A stretch of 64,000 nucleotides of DNA from Saxidomus purpurata. Taxonomy: Eukaryota; Mollusca; Bivalvia; Venerida; Veneridae. This document shows, piece after piece, positions 1 through 11,283 of the stretch. Positions within the stretch are counted from its first letter, which is position 1. Each line of letters opens with the position of its first letter. Both the position numbers and the translations under genes were made by a program. The notes beneath the pieces are model-generated. The model was not told the origin of the DNA and ran no database searches. It worked only from the letters and a program-made list of their open reading frames with translations. Location: the NCBI GenBank assembly GCA_022818135.1, contig JAFMSR010000018.1, positions 17,908,595 through 17,972,594 of the forward strand, in the 5' to 3' direction.

Positions 1-2023
1 TTAATGAAATATATTATCATCCATCCTGGTGGTGAGGCTAGAGCAAACAGTTCTGTATCTGATTTGTTTCATGGCCAATTTGCTTCAATACTCTTTTGAA
101 ACTGTGCTCTATTTTAGAAAGATCACACTTTTAAGCCCCGCCCCCTAGTACAAGGCAAGGTATCACAAAGAGATTAGACTTGTCTTATGTAGATTCACCC
201 CAAAGCTTTGATACAACGAGGATATTTCAAAACATAAAATTGAGTTATACGTCTATCTTATGACTTCTAACTGTGTATACGCGTAATAAAATATTAGTCC
301 TTTAACTTTGTGTAAAATATTAATCAATCCTTTCACAAAAGACACGTAATTAGTTAATGTCATGGCAAGAACAACAAAAGAAATTATTGGAGATAATCCA
401 AAAATGAGACATGTAAACTTAAGGTTCTTGGAAATTGTACTTGCCTTGTAGAGAGATCATCTATTTTTAAATACAGTTTCAGCAAAAACATTTCCTTTTA
501 ATAAAATGAAGTACAATTTGCTTATGCTATCGACGAAATCTCGTTGTAATCTTTTGTCAATATCCGTTGAATATTAGACAGATAAGATTTCTGCAAACGA
601 CAAGAGTAGGACAGGAAATATCGCATTCTAGGTTTTCCAACGTTTTTAAGTACGGCACTTGTAACATAAGAGTATAACCGCCGACATATCTTCCTGAATT
701 ACGGTTTCTTTCTGTTACCGTCAGGTTAACTTGACCCGAATGTTTTATTGCCTGTTCTTAAAGTCAGGCGCGGATTTAATTGAAGATCAGTCCTTATTGA
801 ATTGAATTAGAAGACAGCAATTTCAGTAGTTGACTTTAGATATCAACCAATCAGGCTGCTTGTCAGACCTTGCGCAATTAAAGTTGAATTCCTGGGGAAA
901 TTCCTCACTTTTTTACAGTTTTCTCATGAGATGAACCTTCTATGAGACGAGGTATTCCAAGAAAGAAGTCTTGACAGAAACAGGGTTAATACTGTTTGTG
1001 GTTTTAATTAAGCTGACAAGTTTCAATAAAAATTGAAACATGTTTGTGTACCTAAGCTAAAATATTCAAAATCTTGAACAAAGTCAATTATGGATTAGAT
1101 CAAACGAGTATGAACAGGGTTTTTGGGTCAAATTGGATAAAAATGTTACGTGTGGAATTTGGGTCCAAGATTATTGTTGATTTTTGTTATTATTTAGATA
1201 GTGTATATCTTCTAAGAAAGTTATCTGTAGACATGGCAATCCTATTTTCTGCGGGTTTTTTTGTCACAGTCGATTCGAAGTGGAAATACGTATGGGCTAC
1301 ATACAACACTTAATTTCTATGACGTCATTAGGATTGAAGTGTGAAAAATAAACATACAGTCACCTAAATCAATACTGTTTAAAGTGAAGCGCTGCAGCAT
1401 TTAATTAGAAATTTGATATTTTAGGAAATATTTGCCATTCTTCACCATATGAGAAGTTACTGCTTTGCTGTAAGGGTGATCACATTAAAATAATATTCCA
1501 ATGCTTCCTTTTAGTGATTCTGACGTCTCAAATATTGCATATGAAATGTTCATAGGAATTACCCAATTACTGCGATTGTTTCATACAGTTGCAAAAATAA
1601 CTGATTATTTTAATTCGTAAATACAAGTCTTACATAAGAAAGTCTGATTCGCGCCCAAAAGTTTTTAGAGGCACTAATATTAGACAAGATTACTCGTATC
1701 TATAGATTGACAGAATCGAAACAATTTGTCACATAAATAGACATGGTCAGTAGGATAAGTTGAACCTGTGACCCTCATTCAGTGAAAAGTTACAATGAAA
1801 AAAAGTTCCAAATATGGTGGTCTTTGACAGAAAAAAGCGGTAAACGCTCACTTTTATTTACCTGGTAACGTACGTTAGAGTAAACAAGGATGCCTAGATG
1901 CCTATGGGTATCTTATCTTCTAGTTAACTAATTAATGCTTTACTGTTACCGCAACTTCTATGAATAATTGATAATTAATGCAAGTGCACTTGATAATTTC
2001 TACCGCTAACATGTGCTAATCTA
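1..2023. other. AT-rich stretch without recognised gene
   Basis: I see no exon, tRNA-like box or clear repeat here. Open frames are short, have AT-rich codon use and match no family I know. It could be intergenic or intronic sequence of a gene that begins outside the window. Confidence 0.4.
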
Positions 2024-2032
2024 TTGTTTCAG

Positions 2033-2233
2033 ATCATCTTATGTTGTGAAGATGCAACTGATTTATGTGAACAAGAGGGTCATGATTGCCTTAATCGCTT
2101 ACCTGAGTATCAATGCCTTCACTCCAAGATCACACAGTCCAATACACTACAAAAACATCTAGATATGGACTCATACATTGCTGTGTACCAAAGTTTAATC
2201 AAAATTTGCCGATTAAAGATTTTTCGACCATAA
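2033..2233 (+). CDS. Weak candidate terminal exon, unknown product
   Basis: A plausible splice acceptor (branch-like GCTAAC, then ATTGTTTCAG ending at 2032) is followed by 66 open codons and a TAA stop at 2231-2233. The frame begins IILCCEDATDLCEQEGHDC and carries several cysteines. Codon use is more mixed than in nearby chance frames. There is no usable in-frame ATG at its start, so if real it would be the last exon of a gene whose earlier exons lie to the left or outside the window. I recognise no domain. A chance open frame is at least as likely. Confidence 0.2.
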   Translation: MILCCEDATDLCEQEGHDCLNRLPEYQCLHSKITQSNTLQKHLDMDSYIAVYQSLIKICRLKIFRP

Positions 2234-2409
2234 ACTGTTGTTGTTTTTATTATTTAAAGTAACAGTGATTCTATTTTTAGAATTGTGACTTTGACCCGAG
2301 ATTTGCGAAACTATTTTGAAAATTAGGTCAATCCTTTCCAACAAAATACTTTACAGCTTTTTGTTGTTGTTTTTTTTGCAATATTGTCTTAATAAAACAT
2401 GTTTCACTA

Positions 2410-3392
2410 AGGGCGTGGTCAGTTTTTATCCCAAGGGCATGATTTCAACAAACTAAGTTGATGTCCACTAGACAATGCTACATACAATATATCTAAGCTC
2501 TGGGACTTGAAGATTTTTAAGATGTCCCTATATAACTCGTATGTATAACTACTGACACCCGTGGTATGATTGGAACCAACGCAAGGACCACTAGACAATT
2601 TACACATCAAATATTTAAGATCTGGGCCTTATGTTTTCAGAAAAGAAGATAACTGTATAACTCCGGGCGGGGTCAATAATTTAAAAGACCGCTAGAATGC
2701 TACTAACAAAACATCTAAGATCTGGTCTCTGTGTTTTTGAATTTCCAATATTTACATATGTGTAACCCTAGGGCAGGGCTAGTTTAGACCCATGGGGCTT
2801 CTTGAATGAAATTGGTAGAGATCCACTAGACAATGTTGCTCACCAAATATCTATGCTCTGGGACTGCGGTTTCAGACAAGATGATTTTTCAATATTTCAA
2901 GTATGGTCAAGTATGATCTATGGGGCATGGTTTGAACAAACTGGGTAGAACACCACTGGGCTATGCCGTACACAAACTATCTTAATCTCTTTATTTTGTT
3001 GTTTTGGAGCAGAAGATTTTCAAATAGTTTTTCCAGTTTAGCTCAGGCAGCAATGCTGTTCAGTCAACCGGAACCATTTGATGTATCGATACTCTACACC
3101 GGGAACGCAAAAGAACCAACGGAACTTTTTGTAAAAGACCTAGGGTCTTGTACCCGGATTCCCTTGTATCTTTATCTGTCTCTTCAACCTACGCCTGTCA
3201 GGGATTTTGGCAATTTTATCGTATGAGAAATCCTAGGGTCGGCCGGGACTAAACATTAATCATAAACAGTCGTTTATTAGAAGAAGTCACTGTGAAGCAA
3301 TTGTAGACGCCGGACGAACAACAGGCATCCATCGATCCTAGAAGCTCACCTTAGACCACTGGCTCAAAGTGACACAGGTGAGCTAAAAATAC
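2410..3392 (-). repeat. Interspersed repeat with ~120 bp internal tandem units
   Basis: Five diverged units share the words CCACTAGACAATG and ATCTAAGCTCTGGG at about 2467, 2588, 2690, 2823 and 2952, spaced 100-135 bp. The right edge holds AGCTCACCTTAGACC and AGGTGAGCT (about 3333-3385), which read on the minus strand as the start of an interspersed repeat type I recall from bivalves. A SINE body (about 3068-3262) appears to have inserted into it. The boundaries are approximate, and the strand is inferred from the AGCTCACC end. Confidence 0.5.
3068..3262 (+). mobile_element. SINE body, headless copy (same family as 59522-59866)
   Basis: The segment with ACACCGGGAACGCAAAAGAA, GACCTAGGGTCTTGTACCCG, CTTCAACCTACGCCTGTCAG and CTAGGGTCGGCCGGGACT aligns by eye over about 180 bp with the 3' part of the SINE at 59.5 kb. 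No tRNA-like A/B boxes precede it, so this copy is 5'-truncated or its head has decayed. Confidence 0.6.
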
Positions 3393-3759
3393 ATAGACTA
3401 CTGTAAGTCATAAGCACGTGGCCGTGTGTTAGACAATTATCTAAAGAGAACACATGGTAATTTTGGTCACAAATATAGTTTTAGTAATTTAGATATACAT
3501 GTTTGTACACACTTGCAGTGTTGATGGACAATGTTGGGTACAAACCTTTAATTAAGATTAAAATGAATCTATAAACATTCCACGCGAAACAATACAATAA
3601 ATAGATACAATTTATTTCTCGGCCATGGATCGGAGTACCTACCAGAACATTTCCTCTACATATTTATAACCATCTATAAACTATAGTGAAATCAAAATGT
3701 CAACTGCGCAGGGGTAATAACAGTAAATCTAAATGAAAGCTTACCATTCATCCATTCAA

Positions 3760-3897
3760 TCAATATCCAATAAAATCCTTTCTTAGATAATGATTTGTAA
3801 TTACATCAATATCCAATAAAATCCTTTCTTAGATAATGATTTGCAGTTACATCAATATCCAATAAAATCCTTTCTTAGATAATGATCTGTAATAACA
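3760..3897. repeat. 46-bp tandem repeat, 3 copies
   Basis: Three adjacent near-identical 46-bp units each contain TCAATATCCAATAAAATCCT and CTTAGATAATGAT. Copies differ at only a few bases, so the expansion is recent. Confidence 0.85.
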
Positions 3898-3961
3898 ACA
3901 CTAGTGTGAGATGGAAATTGCATTTTATAGATGTGACAGGTGATTTAATCTTAGGTGCGGA

Positions 3962-4035
3962 TCAGTGGACTGGTGGTTAAGACGCTAGTCTGGTAATCCG
4001 GGGACCACATGTCCGAATGCCCACTCCTCCACTAA
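3962..4035 (+). mobile_element. Degenerate tRNA-like SINE head
   Basis: GGTGGTTAAGACGC resembles a Pol III A box, and ATGTCCGAATGCCC, about 50 bp later, resembles a decayed B box. Spacing fits a tRNA-derived SINE head, but no recognisable SINE body follows. Confidence 0.3.
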
Positions 4036-4335
4036 AAAAAACTAACGGTCTCACGGATGAAACCCATTATACTTTGCGTTACGGTGTTATCAAAGGGAAA
4101 CAACTATAAATTTTCAATATCGTTTGTCATGATTTAATATCTATATATTTCGGTATTGTTGGTCGTACGCGAGGTTGCTTTAAGAGGAAGAAATTGTGTA
4201 ATTAACAACATCAATAAATGCATACCAATGAGCTTGATTTTATTCAAACCGATTAATTTATGGAACACAAAACTTCGCCGTTCAATAAAAGCTGATACAC
4301 ATCACTGCAGTACACAAAACTACGGTGGCTGATTT

Positions 4336-4445
4336 CTACCATTTCTAGAACGACAAATGAAGCGCACCAATAAGACAAGTGACATATTTGTCCATTAAGC
4401 GGGGCGCCAACTCGCCAAATCAAGAATTTGTCGTTCTGCATCCAA
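4336..4445. repeat. GAACGACAAAT / GGCGCC motif block, left of Harbinger relic
   Basis: AGAACGACAAAT (about 4348), CGGGGCGCCAACTCGCCAAA and AATTTGTCGTTCTGC (about 4424) form inverted copies of one word. The same words recur at about 10392-10840, on the far side of the transposase relic, so both blocks may be end regions of one element. They may instead belong to an unrelated repeat. Confidence 0.5.
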
Positions 4446-4458
4446 TTGTATAAACATT

Positions 4459-4612
4459 GGTTAAATTTAACCATTGGGTTAACTTTTAGGTTAACTTCTG
4501 TTTTTGGTTAAATCTTAGGTTAGTGATTGTATAAAAAAACTGGTTAATATTAACCTAGAGTAGATTTGGGTTAAATTTAACCCAGGTGGTATTGCTTGGT
4601 TAAATTTTAACC
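4459..4612. promoter_or_regulatory. Cluster of GGTTAAATTTAACC palindromes
   Basis: Palindromes GGTTAAATTTAACC (4459-4472), GGTTAATATTAACC (4542-4555), GGGTTAAATTTAACCC (4568-4583) and GGTTAAATTTTAACC (4598-4612), with single GGTTAA half-sites between them, stop 11 bp before the transposase ATG at 4623. They look like repeated protein-binding sites, perhaps subterminal sites or the promoter of the Harbinger element. That role is inferred. Confidence 0.5.
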
Positions 4613-5752
4613 AGAAAGCAAAATGGCTGCTTTGGTTATCCCGAACGCTAGACGACCCAGACAATTTCGTAGAATTGATAGACAGACGGACGATTTAGAC
4701 GACAATGAACTGCGAAGACGGTACGGTTCGGTGCAGCCAACTTGGATAGACTGGTGACATTGCTTGGTGACAGACTACAGCGACGACACAACGGAACAAC
4801 CCACTGACACCGAGACAACGATAATGATTGCCCTTCGTTTCTATGCCTCCGGGGCTTTCTCCAACTGATAGGGGATACTTTGGCGTTGATATTGCCACTG
4901 TGTCCAGAACTGTGACTCGTGTGACCGACGTACTTTTTGATCTAAAGGACGAGTTCATCAAATTTCCAACGACTGACAACCAGAGACTGGCTGTAAAACG
5001 TGGGTTTTACACGATGCGTGGCTTTCCAGGCGTTGTCGGTTGTATAGATGGCACGCATGTACGTATCATTGCCCCTGTAAAGGCAGAGGAGCGAGCATAT
5101 GTCAACCGCAAAATGGTTCATTCAATAAATGTGCAAGCTACTTGCGATCATCTTGGTAAGTCGTCTTTGTTTTTCTTTTAGAGTTACTCCCCTTCATGAC
5201 ATATTTAAAGGTCAAGGTAGGGAGGCTACCTTGGGAGAACTTTAGTTTTAAAACGAAATAAGGACTTTGTTTGCTATAAACTGATCATAAAGTTCGTTTA
5301 TGAAGTTAACGAGATTTGTTGTTGGATTACCATTTATAAGTATGCATTTGTAAACCGTTAAAGTGTAATTAAATTTAAAAACAGTGTAACACTCTTTAAC
5401 AGTGTCCAACACTTTTTGAACAAGCTTCAAGCTTTTATCTAACAGTGCTGTATTCTAATATACAGGAAAGTTCACAAGTATAAACGCATCGTAGCCAGGC
5501 AGCTGTCATGACAGCCATGTGTTCAGGGTGTCCAACTTGTGCCACTATTTGGAAACCCATCATCAAGGTAAGCTCTATTATAACTTTACAATATTAATAA
5601 TAATAAATATAGCTTTATGGATTTTTTAACCAATGTCATGTGTTTCGAAAGTTCTGGCTACTTTATAGTCAGTTGAAAAATTCAAATAAGATCACAGACT
5701 TCTATACACACCGGTGATTTTGTTATATATGCTAATTTCAGAGGAGTAAAAT

Positions 5753-5858
5753 CTTGTGTCCCCAGCTGGGATTGAACCCTGACCGCCAGCATAGGAAGCA
5801 GACACCACAACCACGTCGTCTGCCTTGTATCTGCATCTGTCTCTCTTCAACATTTGCT
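5753..5858 (-). mobile_element. tRNA-like SINE head (minus) with adjacent SINE-body fragment
   Basis: Read on the minus strand, 5822-5753 has GTGGTTGTGGTGTCTGC (A-box-like) and GGGTTCAATCCC (B box). On the plus strand, 5818-5858 contains CTTGTATCTGCATCTGTCTC, matching the body of the 59.5 kb SINE family. The two parts are in opposite orientation, so this may be a nested or rearranged pair. Confidence 0.4.
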
Positions 5859-5882
5859 TTTAGCCGTAGATCTCACTTTTTT

Positions 5883-7235
5883 AGCTCGACTATTCGAAGA
5901 ATAAGGAGACTATTGCACTCGCCCCGGCGTCGGCGTCTGCGTTGGTTAAAGTTTTTAATAAAGTCAAATATCTTGAATACTATCAAAGGTATTGACTTGA
6001 AACTCAAACTATATCTTTACCATCAACATCTACACCTGAGGAAACAATCCCCATAACTCTGTTTTGATTTTTGACAGATTTATGCCCCTTTTTAACTTAG
6101 AATTTTTGGTTAAAGTTTTTAATAAAGTCAAATATCCTGAATACTATCAAAGGTATTGACTTGAAACTCAAACTGTATGTTTACCATCAATATCTACACC
6201 TGAGGAAACAATCCCCATAACTCTGTTTTGATTTTTGACAGATTTATGCCCCTTTTTAACTTAGATTTTTTGTTAAAGATTTTTATAAATTCAAATATCT
6301 TGCAAATTATCAAAGGTATTGTCTTGAAACTCAAAATATATCTTTTACCATCAGCATCTACACCTGAGGAAACAATCCCCATAACTCTGTTTTGATTTTT
6401 GACAGATTTATGCCCCTTTTTAACTTAGATTTTTTGTTAAAGATTTTTATAAATTCAAATATCTTGAATACTATCAAAGGTATTGACTTGAAACTCAAAG
6501 TATGTGTCTACAATCAACATCTACACCTGAGGAAACAATCCCCATAACTCTGTTTTGATTTTTGACAGATTTATGCCCCTTTTTAACTTAGAATATTTGG
6601 TAAAAGATTTTATAAAGTCAAATGTTTTGAATACTATCAAAGGTATTGACTTGAAACTCAAAGTATGTGTCTACCATCAACATCTACATCTGAGGAAACA
6701 ATCCCCATAACTCTGTTTTGATTTTTGACAGATTTATGCCCCTTTTTAACTTTAATTTTTTTATGGACTTAAAATGTATGTTTACTGTCAACATCTTCAC
6801 CAATGTTTTTGATTTTTGACATTTATGCCCCTTTTAACTTAGACTTTTGTCACAGTTTTTACCAGACTAACATGGAAATACTCGAAATGGCTTTCTTTTG
6901 AAATGTCATAGAATAATTATGCAGCATGCAGCGGTCATGCTTTTTTAATTCTATACATTTCAATTTTGAAAAGTTACAGAGTTATTCATGATCAAATTTA
7001 CAAGGTTATGTATTTCTTTGAAATTATCCCCTCCTCCCTCCACTTGGCTTACAGAATCCAGAGTAAGGCTTTGAATGTAATGTACATTTACAAAGGTCTT
7101 TGAACAAGTTTCATATCTTTGACCTTAATTCTTACAGACAATTAATTACACAATACTCCTGTTCTTTGACAAAAAACCCATTTTACCAACAACCTTTCGA
7201 ATAGTCGAGCGTGCTGTCATGTGACAGCTCTTGTT
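5883..7235. repeat. 1.35 kb interspersed repeat with short TIRs and 164-bp tandem core
   Basis: A 13-bp inverted terminal match, GCTCGACTATTCG (5884-5896) and CGAATAGTCGAGC (7198-7210), bounds it, and a GACAGCTCTTGTT tail ends near 7235. Inside, about five units of ~164 bp (5947-6840) share ACACCTGAGGAAACAATCCC and GACAGATTTATGCCCC. It sits in intron 2 of the transposase relic. I recall these end sequences from an abundant bivalve repeat; that is unverified. Confidence 0.65.
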
Positions 7236-7684
7236 AAAGTCTAAACTAACATGACTATTCGGGCCACAGAGGCAAACGTCCAATGTAGCCTTTTTACTCT
7301 ACTAAACCACAAATACCTCATTTGATCCTGCAATCTACATGTATGTACATAACTATCTTACATAATGTGGAAACATGAACTGTATTATTGGTATTTGAAT
7401 CCAGGTGCAATTGAGCTTTATAATCACCATTGTGCCATAATTATTTCTTCAATGTTCACTCCTGCCCAGTGTATTTTAAGAGTAATGCTGACCATTCAGT
7501 ATATTCTTTTTTGACAGAATTCTCATCACTTTTGATGAATCTAGATTAATGCTTATGAGAAATTGTAATAATATGTTGGCTGTTGAAAATAAATAAATTC
7601 CAACCAGATATTACCAAAAATTATGACCTATGTAAATGTGAAATGTTTATTTACCATTAATAAACTAACCTTTATCCTACTTGC

Positions 7685-7870
7685 TACAAATGCTCATTTG
7701 CAACAAGTGTAGATCATGATCAGCCTGCACTCTGTGCAGTCTTATTATGATCTGCACTGATTGATACTCAGTCAATACATTTTCACTTAATACCTCTGTA
7801 AACAATTAATGGTACTGTCCAAATTGATAGGTGAAAGAGTAAATCTTAGAAATAAACAGGGAAAGAGATT
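7685..7870 (+). mobile_element. MITE-like repeat with GATCATGATC core
   Basis: The block GTAGATCATGATCAGCCTGC ... TTATGATCTGCACTG ... CAGTCAATACATTTTCA is partly palindromic and recurs at about 19690-19870 and, in shorter form, at 37325-37380. It resembles a common short bivalve repeat. Ends are approximate. Confidence 0.5.
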
Positions 7871-8639
7871 ATTCTTTTATGAAAGAAAAAGATGTATAGA
7901 AATATTTGTCCATTGATAAATTTGATATGTTTTAAAATGTTTTGTGTGTATATTAAATATTTAATGAATTTTCAGTAACTGTTATTATTTCTTTTTCTGT
8001 TTTATACACAAAAATGTTTTTGAATCCCTCTTGTGTTGTGAATGGAAAAATTACAACTTCCAACTTTATCTAGAAAAATCTTTACCATAAAGTAAGAAAC
8101 ATCTGGGCTGACATCAATGATAACAAACTATGAAGGAAATAGGGGTCAAGTCCTGATAATAATAACATCTCCAGCAGAGGTGCTAATAGCCGATACTGTT
8201 ACCTTCTCCAGGAGAATTTCATAGAATTCTGTCATTTTACTACATAGTGCATTGCCAAGTATGTGGTGATTGTTTTTAAATCATGTTGAAATTATGTAAA
8301 GAAGATTAAGTCTTATTAAAAAAGAAAAATATTGATCTCAGTTATATTTGCAAGTCTGATGTATCTGCATTGTAAATGACTATTTGCCATCCATACACAT
8401 CTACATGCAAACTGATACATTATGTACATGTTTTTTTAATTTCATTTCTAGATTTAGACAAAGGTGTCTTGCTTGGGGACAGTGGGTACCCTTGCAGACC
8501 CTTTTTGTTGACGCCCTACCCTAATGTTTTAAATGAAAGACAGGAGAGATACAACAGAAGACAAATGGGAACAAGAAATATCATTGAAAGGGTTTTTGGT
8601 ATGTGGAAGAGGAAATTCCATGTTCTACATTCAGAGGTA

Positions 8640-9275
8640 ATAAATACTGAAATATTACAAAATATATCTTATAAATTGTTGATTGATATAAATAAAATTG
8701 CTGCATATTATGTACATTTCCATTTCATGTTATAAAACATGATGACATGATAATCCTTGTGTTCTTAAAGAAATTGGATAAAATTTTAATGCATTTACAC
8801 AGTTGTTGTCTTGAAAACCATATTGCACATTTCATTGGGAAATTAATGCAGACAGGAAAATACTTTTTTTTACCTGTTTTACCTTGCATGATATGTTCAT
8901 GTTATTGACTGTTGATCATCAGTGTCTGGTGATTTACATGTACATTTTAATCAAGCTTTTGTAAAATTTTATTTTATATAATTTATGTTATTAAATTTAC
9001 TGTACTTATGGAAAGTAAATTAATCATAATATATAGAGATATAACATATTAATACAAATATCAATCTGATCTCATAAAAGTATGCATGACATGTATAACA
9101 ATATACCAAGTATAACTGTAATTGGATAGCTGAGTTTTTGTCACCTTTTACAAGTACATGTACTATAATGATTGTGTACTTTTTTTGGACACTGGCAACT
9201 TCTTTAAATTAAAAACAATTGTAAGACAAATTTCATAATCCAATATTAGTACATGTATATTATTGTAAATTTCAG
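8640..9275 (+). other. Intron 3 of the transposase relic
   Basis: AT-rich sequence between donor CAGAG|GTAATA and acceptor ATTTCAG|ATCAGG. I see no further repeat or exon in it. Confidence 0.5.
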
Positions 9276-9473
9276 ATCAGGATGAAACCAAGAAAAGTGA
9301 GCAGGGTTATTGTTGGTTGTGCAGTTTTGTACAATCTATCCATCCTGTGGGAAGAACCAGAAGACGATGAAGGTCAAAACATGGTAGACGATCAGCCACA
9401 AATGGATAACTATGCAGGCCCACAGGATGGTCATGGAATACGAAATTACATAACCAACAACTACTTTGCCTGA

Positions 9474-10390
9474 ACTTGAGGTATTTTCTCACAACAGTTA
9501 CTGAAAAAATACTTAACATTCCAGGAGGAAATATTTTTGAAAGGCTCTGTCCTTGCATATTAATTAATAAGCAACCTTCTTTTGTGGTTTGAATTAAAAA
9601 AACAAGCATGGATTTACATTTACCATACAAGATTTCTGTGTGACATTAAAGAATAAGGTGCAGTTAAACAAGTGCTAATAGTGGGTGTCTGGTGTGTCAT
9701 AATAAATGAACACTATATTGAAACTGTGTCAACAGAAGAGTTGATATTTTATTAATTAACATAAAATTTAATGTTAAACATTCAACTGCTTTTGAAGCAA
9801 TGCTATAAAATACCAACAACAGTGAGTCATGTATGAACATACATATTTAACATTTTTAACATTATTATTACCGTACACAAAATGTATAGTGGATAGTTTG
9901 TTCTGTGGTCAAGCAATTTGCTAAGTTGTTGTAAATACTTTAAGTAAAGTATGAATTACATGAAATAAACAAACTTAGATATTTCTGAATACAGTATGGG
10001 TTCAATTCAAATATTCGATGAGCTCAGCGAAACAAATTCATGAATTTTGATATAGGTTTGACATATTAAACTGAATTCATTTTTATAATGAATCTATGTG
10101 CACTGCTTTTCTTAAGTGTATGTGAATGTTAATTGAGGTACAATGTATCACTTAAATGCTCTTCCATAAATTTCAGAGATCTATGAAAATGATAAAAAAA
10201 AACAACAACCAACATCTGGAAGAAGAACATCACCGTATGGAACAGCTAACAGTAACTACTTGGTAGTGAATTTGTCTACAAAGAAATCAATGGCGTTGTT
10301 TATTTTATTCAGTGTTGCAGTTTGCTTCAAGCACAATTCTTGCTGCTCTTTGTGAAGGAAAGACTTCTGCTTTTGATTTTCAATTGCAGC
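9474..10390. other. 3' flank of transposase relic
   Basis: Polyadenylation-like ATTAAA (about 9645) and AATAAA (9701-9706) fit the end of the Harbinger transcript. Beyond them I see no gene; an A-rich tract lies near 10193. Confidence 0.35.
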
Positions 10391-10391
10391 C

Positions 10392-11280
10392 ATGTAGAAT
10401 TCAGTGTCGTGTTGGCGTGCTGAACGACAAACCAAGAGCGCCAGTACGACATTTTCATATGTGCCAGAACGACAACACGACACTGAAATATAGGCGTATT
10501 GGCGCTTCAGAGTTTTCTTTCTGGCGTGCTGGCGGCACGACAACTCGCCAACACGCCAGAACGCATCCTCGGTAACCCAGGCTATTCATTACCCATTGAA
10601 GAAGCGGCAGAAATTAACCGTGGGTTCCGACGATGGCCAGAACGACAAATAGCTTATAATTATGTCGTATCAGCTCGCTTATTTGGCGTTCTGGTATGTT
10701 GGTGCGTTAGTGAGGCGACAACGCGGAACGCCAACACACCAAAACGCAAGAACGACAAATTTGGCGCCTCGCCAAAATGACAAATATGTCTATTGTCGTA
10801 TTGGCGCAATTTATTTGTCGTTCTGGCATGTTGGTTTGTTCACGGTGGGGAATCATGTGATCAAAATAATCTCTAAACAAAAGTAAATCTATGAAAATGT
10901 TAAAAAATAATAAAAATTGTTTAGCTTTAAATATGAAATGTAGCCTATCTTATGGCGACATTAATGTATTCTAGAACAACATAGGTCTCAATCACAGTCT
11001 CCTTCCGATTGTAATAAACACTTCAGTACACTGAACTAGTTAATTTTTGAAGTGTTTAGCACAATCAGAAGGTGATTGTTATTGAGACCTGAGTAGTTCT
11101 AAAATACGTTTATGTTGTCATAAGATAGGCTACTTTTTATAATCACAGCTGAACAGCTTTCATTATTTTATAACATTTTTCATATATTTACTTTTGTTTA
11201 GAGATTATTTTGATCATGTGATTCCCCACCGTGTTGCTGGCGACCTTCAAACGCGCCAACACGCCTGAATGAAATGGCAG
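10392..11280. repeat. GAACGACAA / GGCGTGTTGGCG motif block, split by a nested MITE
   Basis: Direct and inverted copies of GAACGACAA, GCCAGAACG, TTTGGCG and GGCGTGTTGGCG recur about every 30-60 bp from 10400 to 10840 and resume at 11234-11280 (TTGCTGGCGACC, ACGCGCCAACACGCC). The 393-bp foldback MITE interrupts the block and so is younger. Related words lie left of the Harbinger relic at 4336-4445. Confidence 0.55.
10841..11233. mobile_element. 393-bp foldback MITE (CACGGTGGGG ends)
   Basis: The element starts CACGGTGGGGAATCATGTGA and ends with its inverse. The two halves match as inverted arms almost to the centre (about 190 bp each, roughly 85% by eye), sharing ATCAAAATAATCTCTAAAC, AGCCTATCTTATG and GGTCTCAAT. 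It has no coding capacity. A target duplication is not clear, so I do not assign a superfamily. Confidence 0.8.
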
Positions 11281-11283
11281 GAA

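Larger units (their letters stand above)
4623..9473 (+). pseudogene. PIF/Harbinger (HARBI1-like) transposase relic, 4 exons
   Basis: This is a DDE transposase-type nuclease of the PIF/Harbinger superfamily, now broken. Exon 1 (about 4623-5155) starts MAALVIPNARRPRQF, reaches a stop at 4755-4757, and continues in other frames (QLIGDTL, then FGVDIATVSRTVTRV), so several small indels are needed. It then reads GCIDGTHVRI, carrying the first catalytic Asp, up to donor CTTG|GTAAGT. Exon 2 (5466-5567) encodes the PGSCHDSHVF block with the second Asp, but the usual Trp before PGS is a TAG stop at 5492-5494. Exon 3 (8452-8636) encodes LLGDSGYPCRPFLLTPY and RNIIERVFGMWKRKF with the catalytic Glu. Exon 4 (9276-9473) encodes IRMKPRKVSRVIVGCAVLYN and ends at TGA. 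GT/AG junctions keep phase across all four exons. AATAAA lies at 9701. Intron 2 has taken in other repeats. A domesticated host HARBI1 gene is less likely, given the disabling changes. No partner MYB-like gene was found. Confidence 0.85.

Noticed and set aside
4459..4612. Telomere-like GGTTAA/TTAACC repeat
   Set aside because: Units are palindromes with irregular spacing, not head-to-tail TTAGGG.
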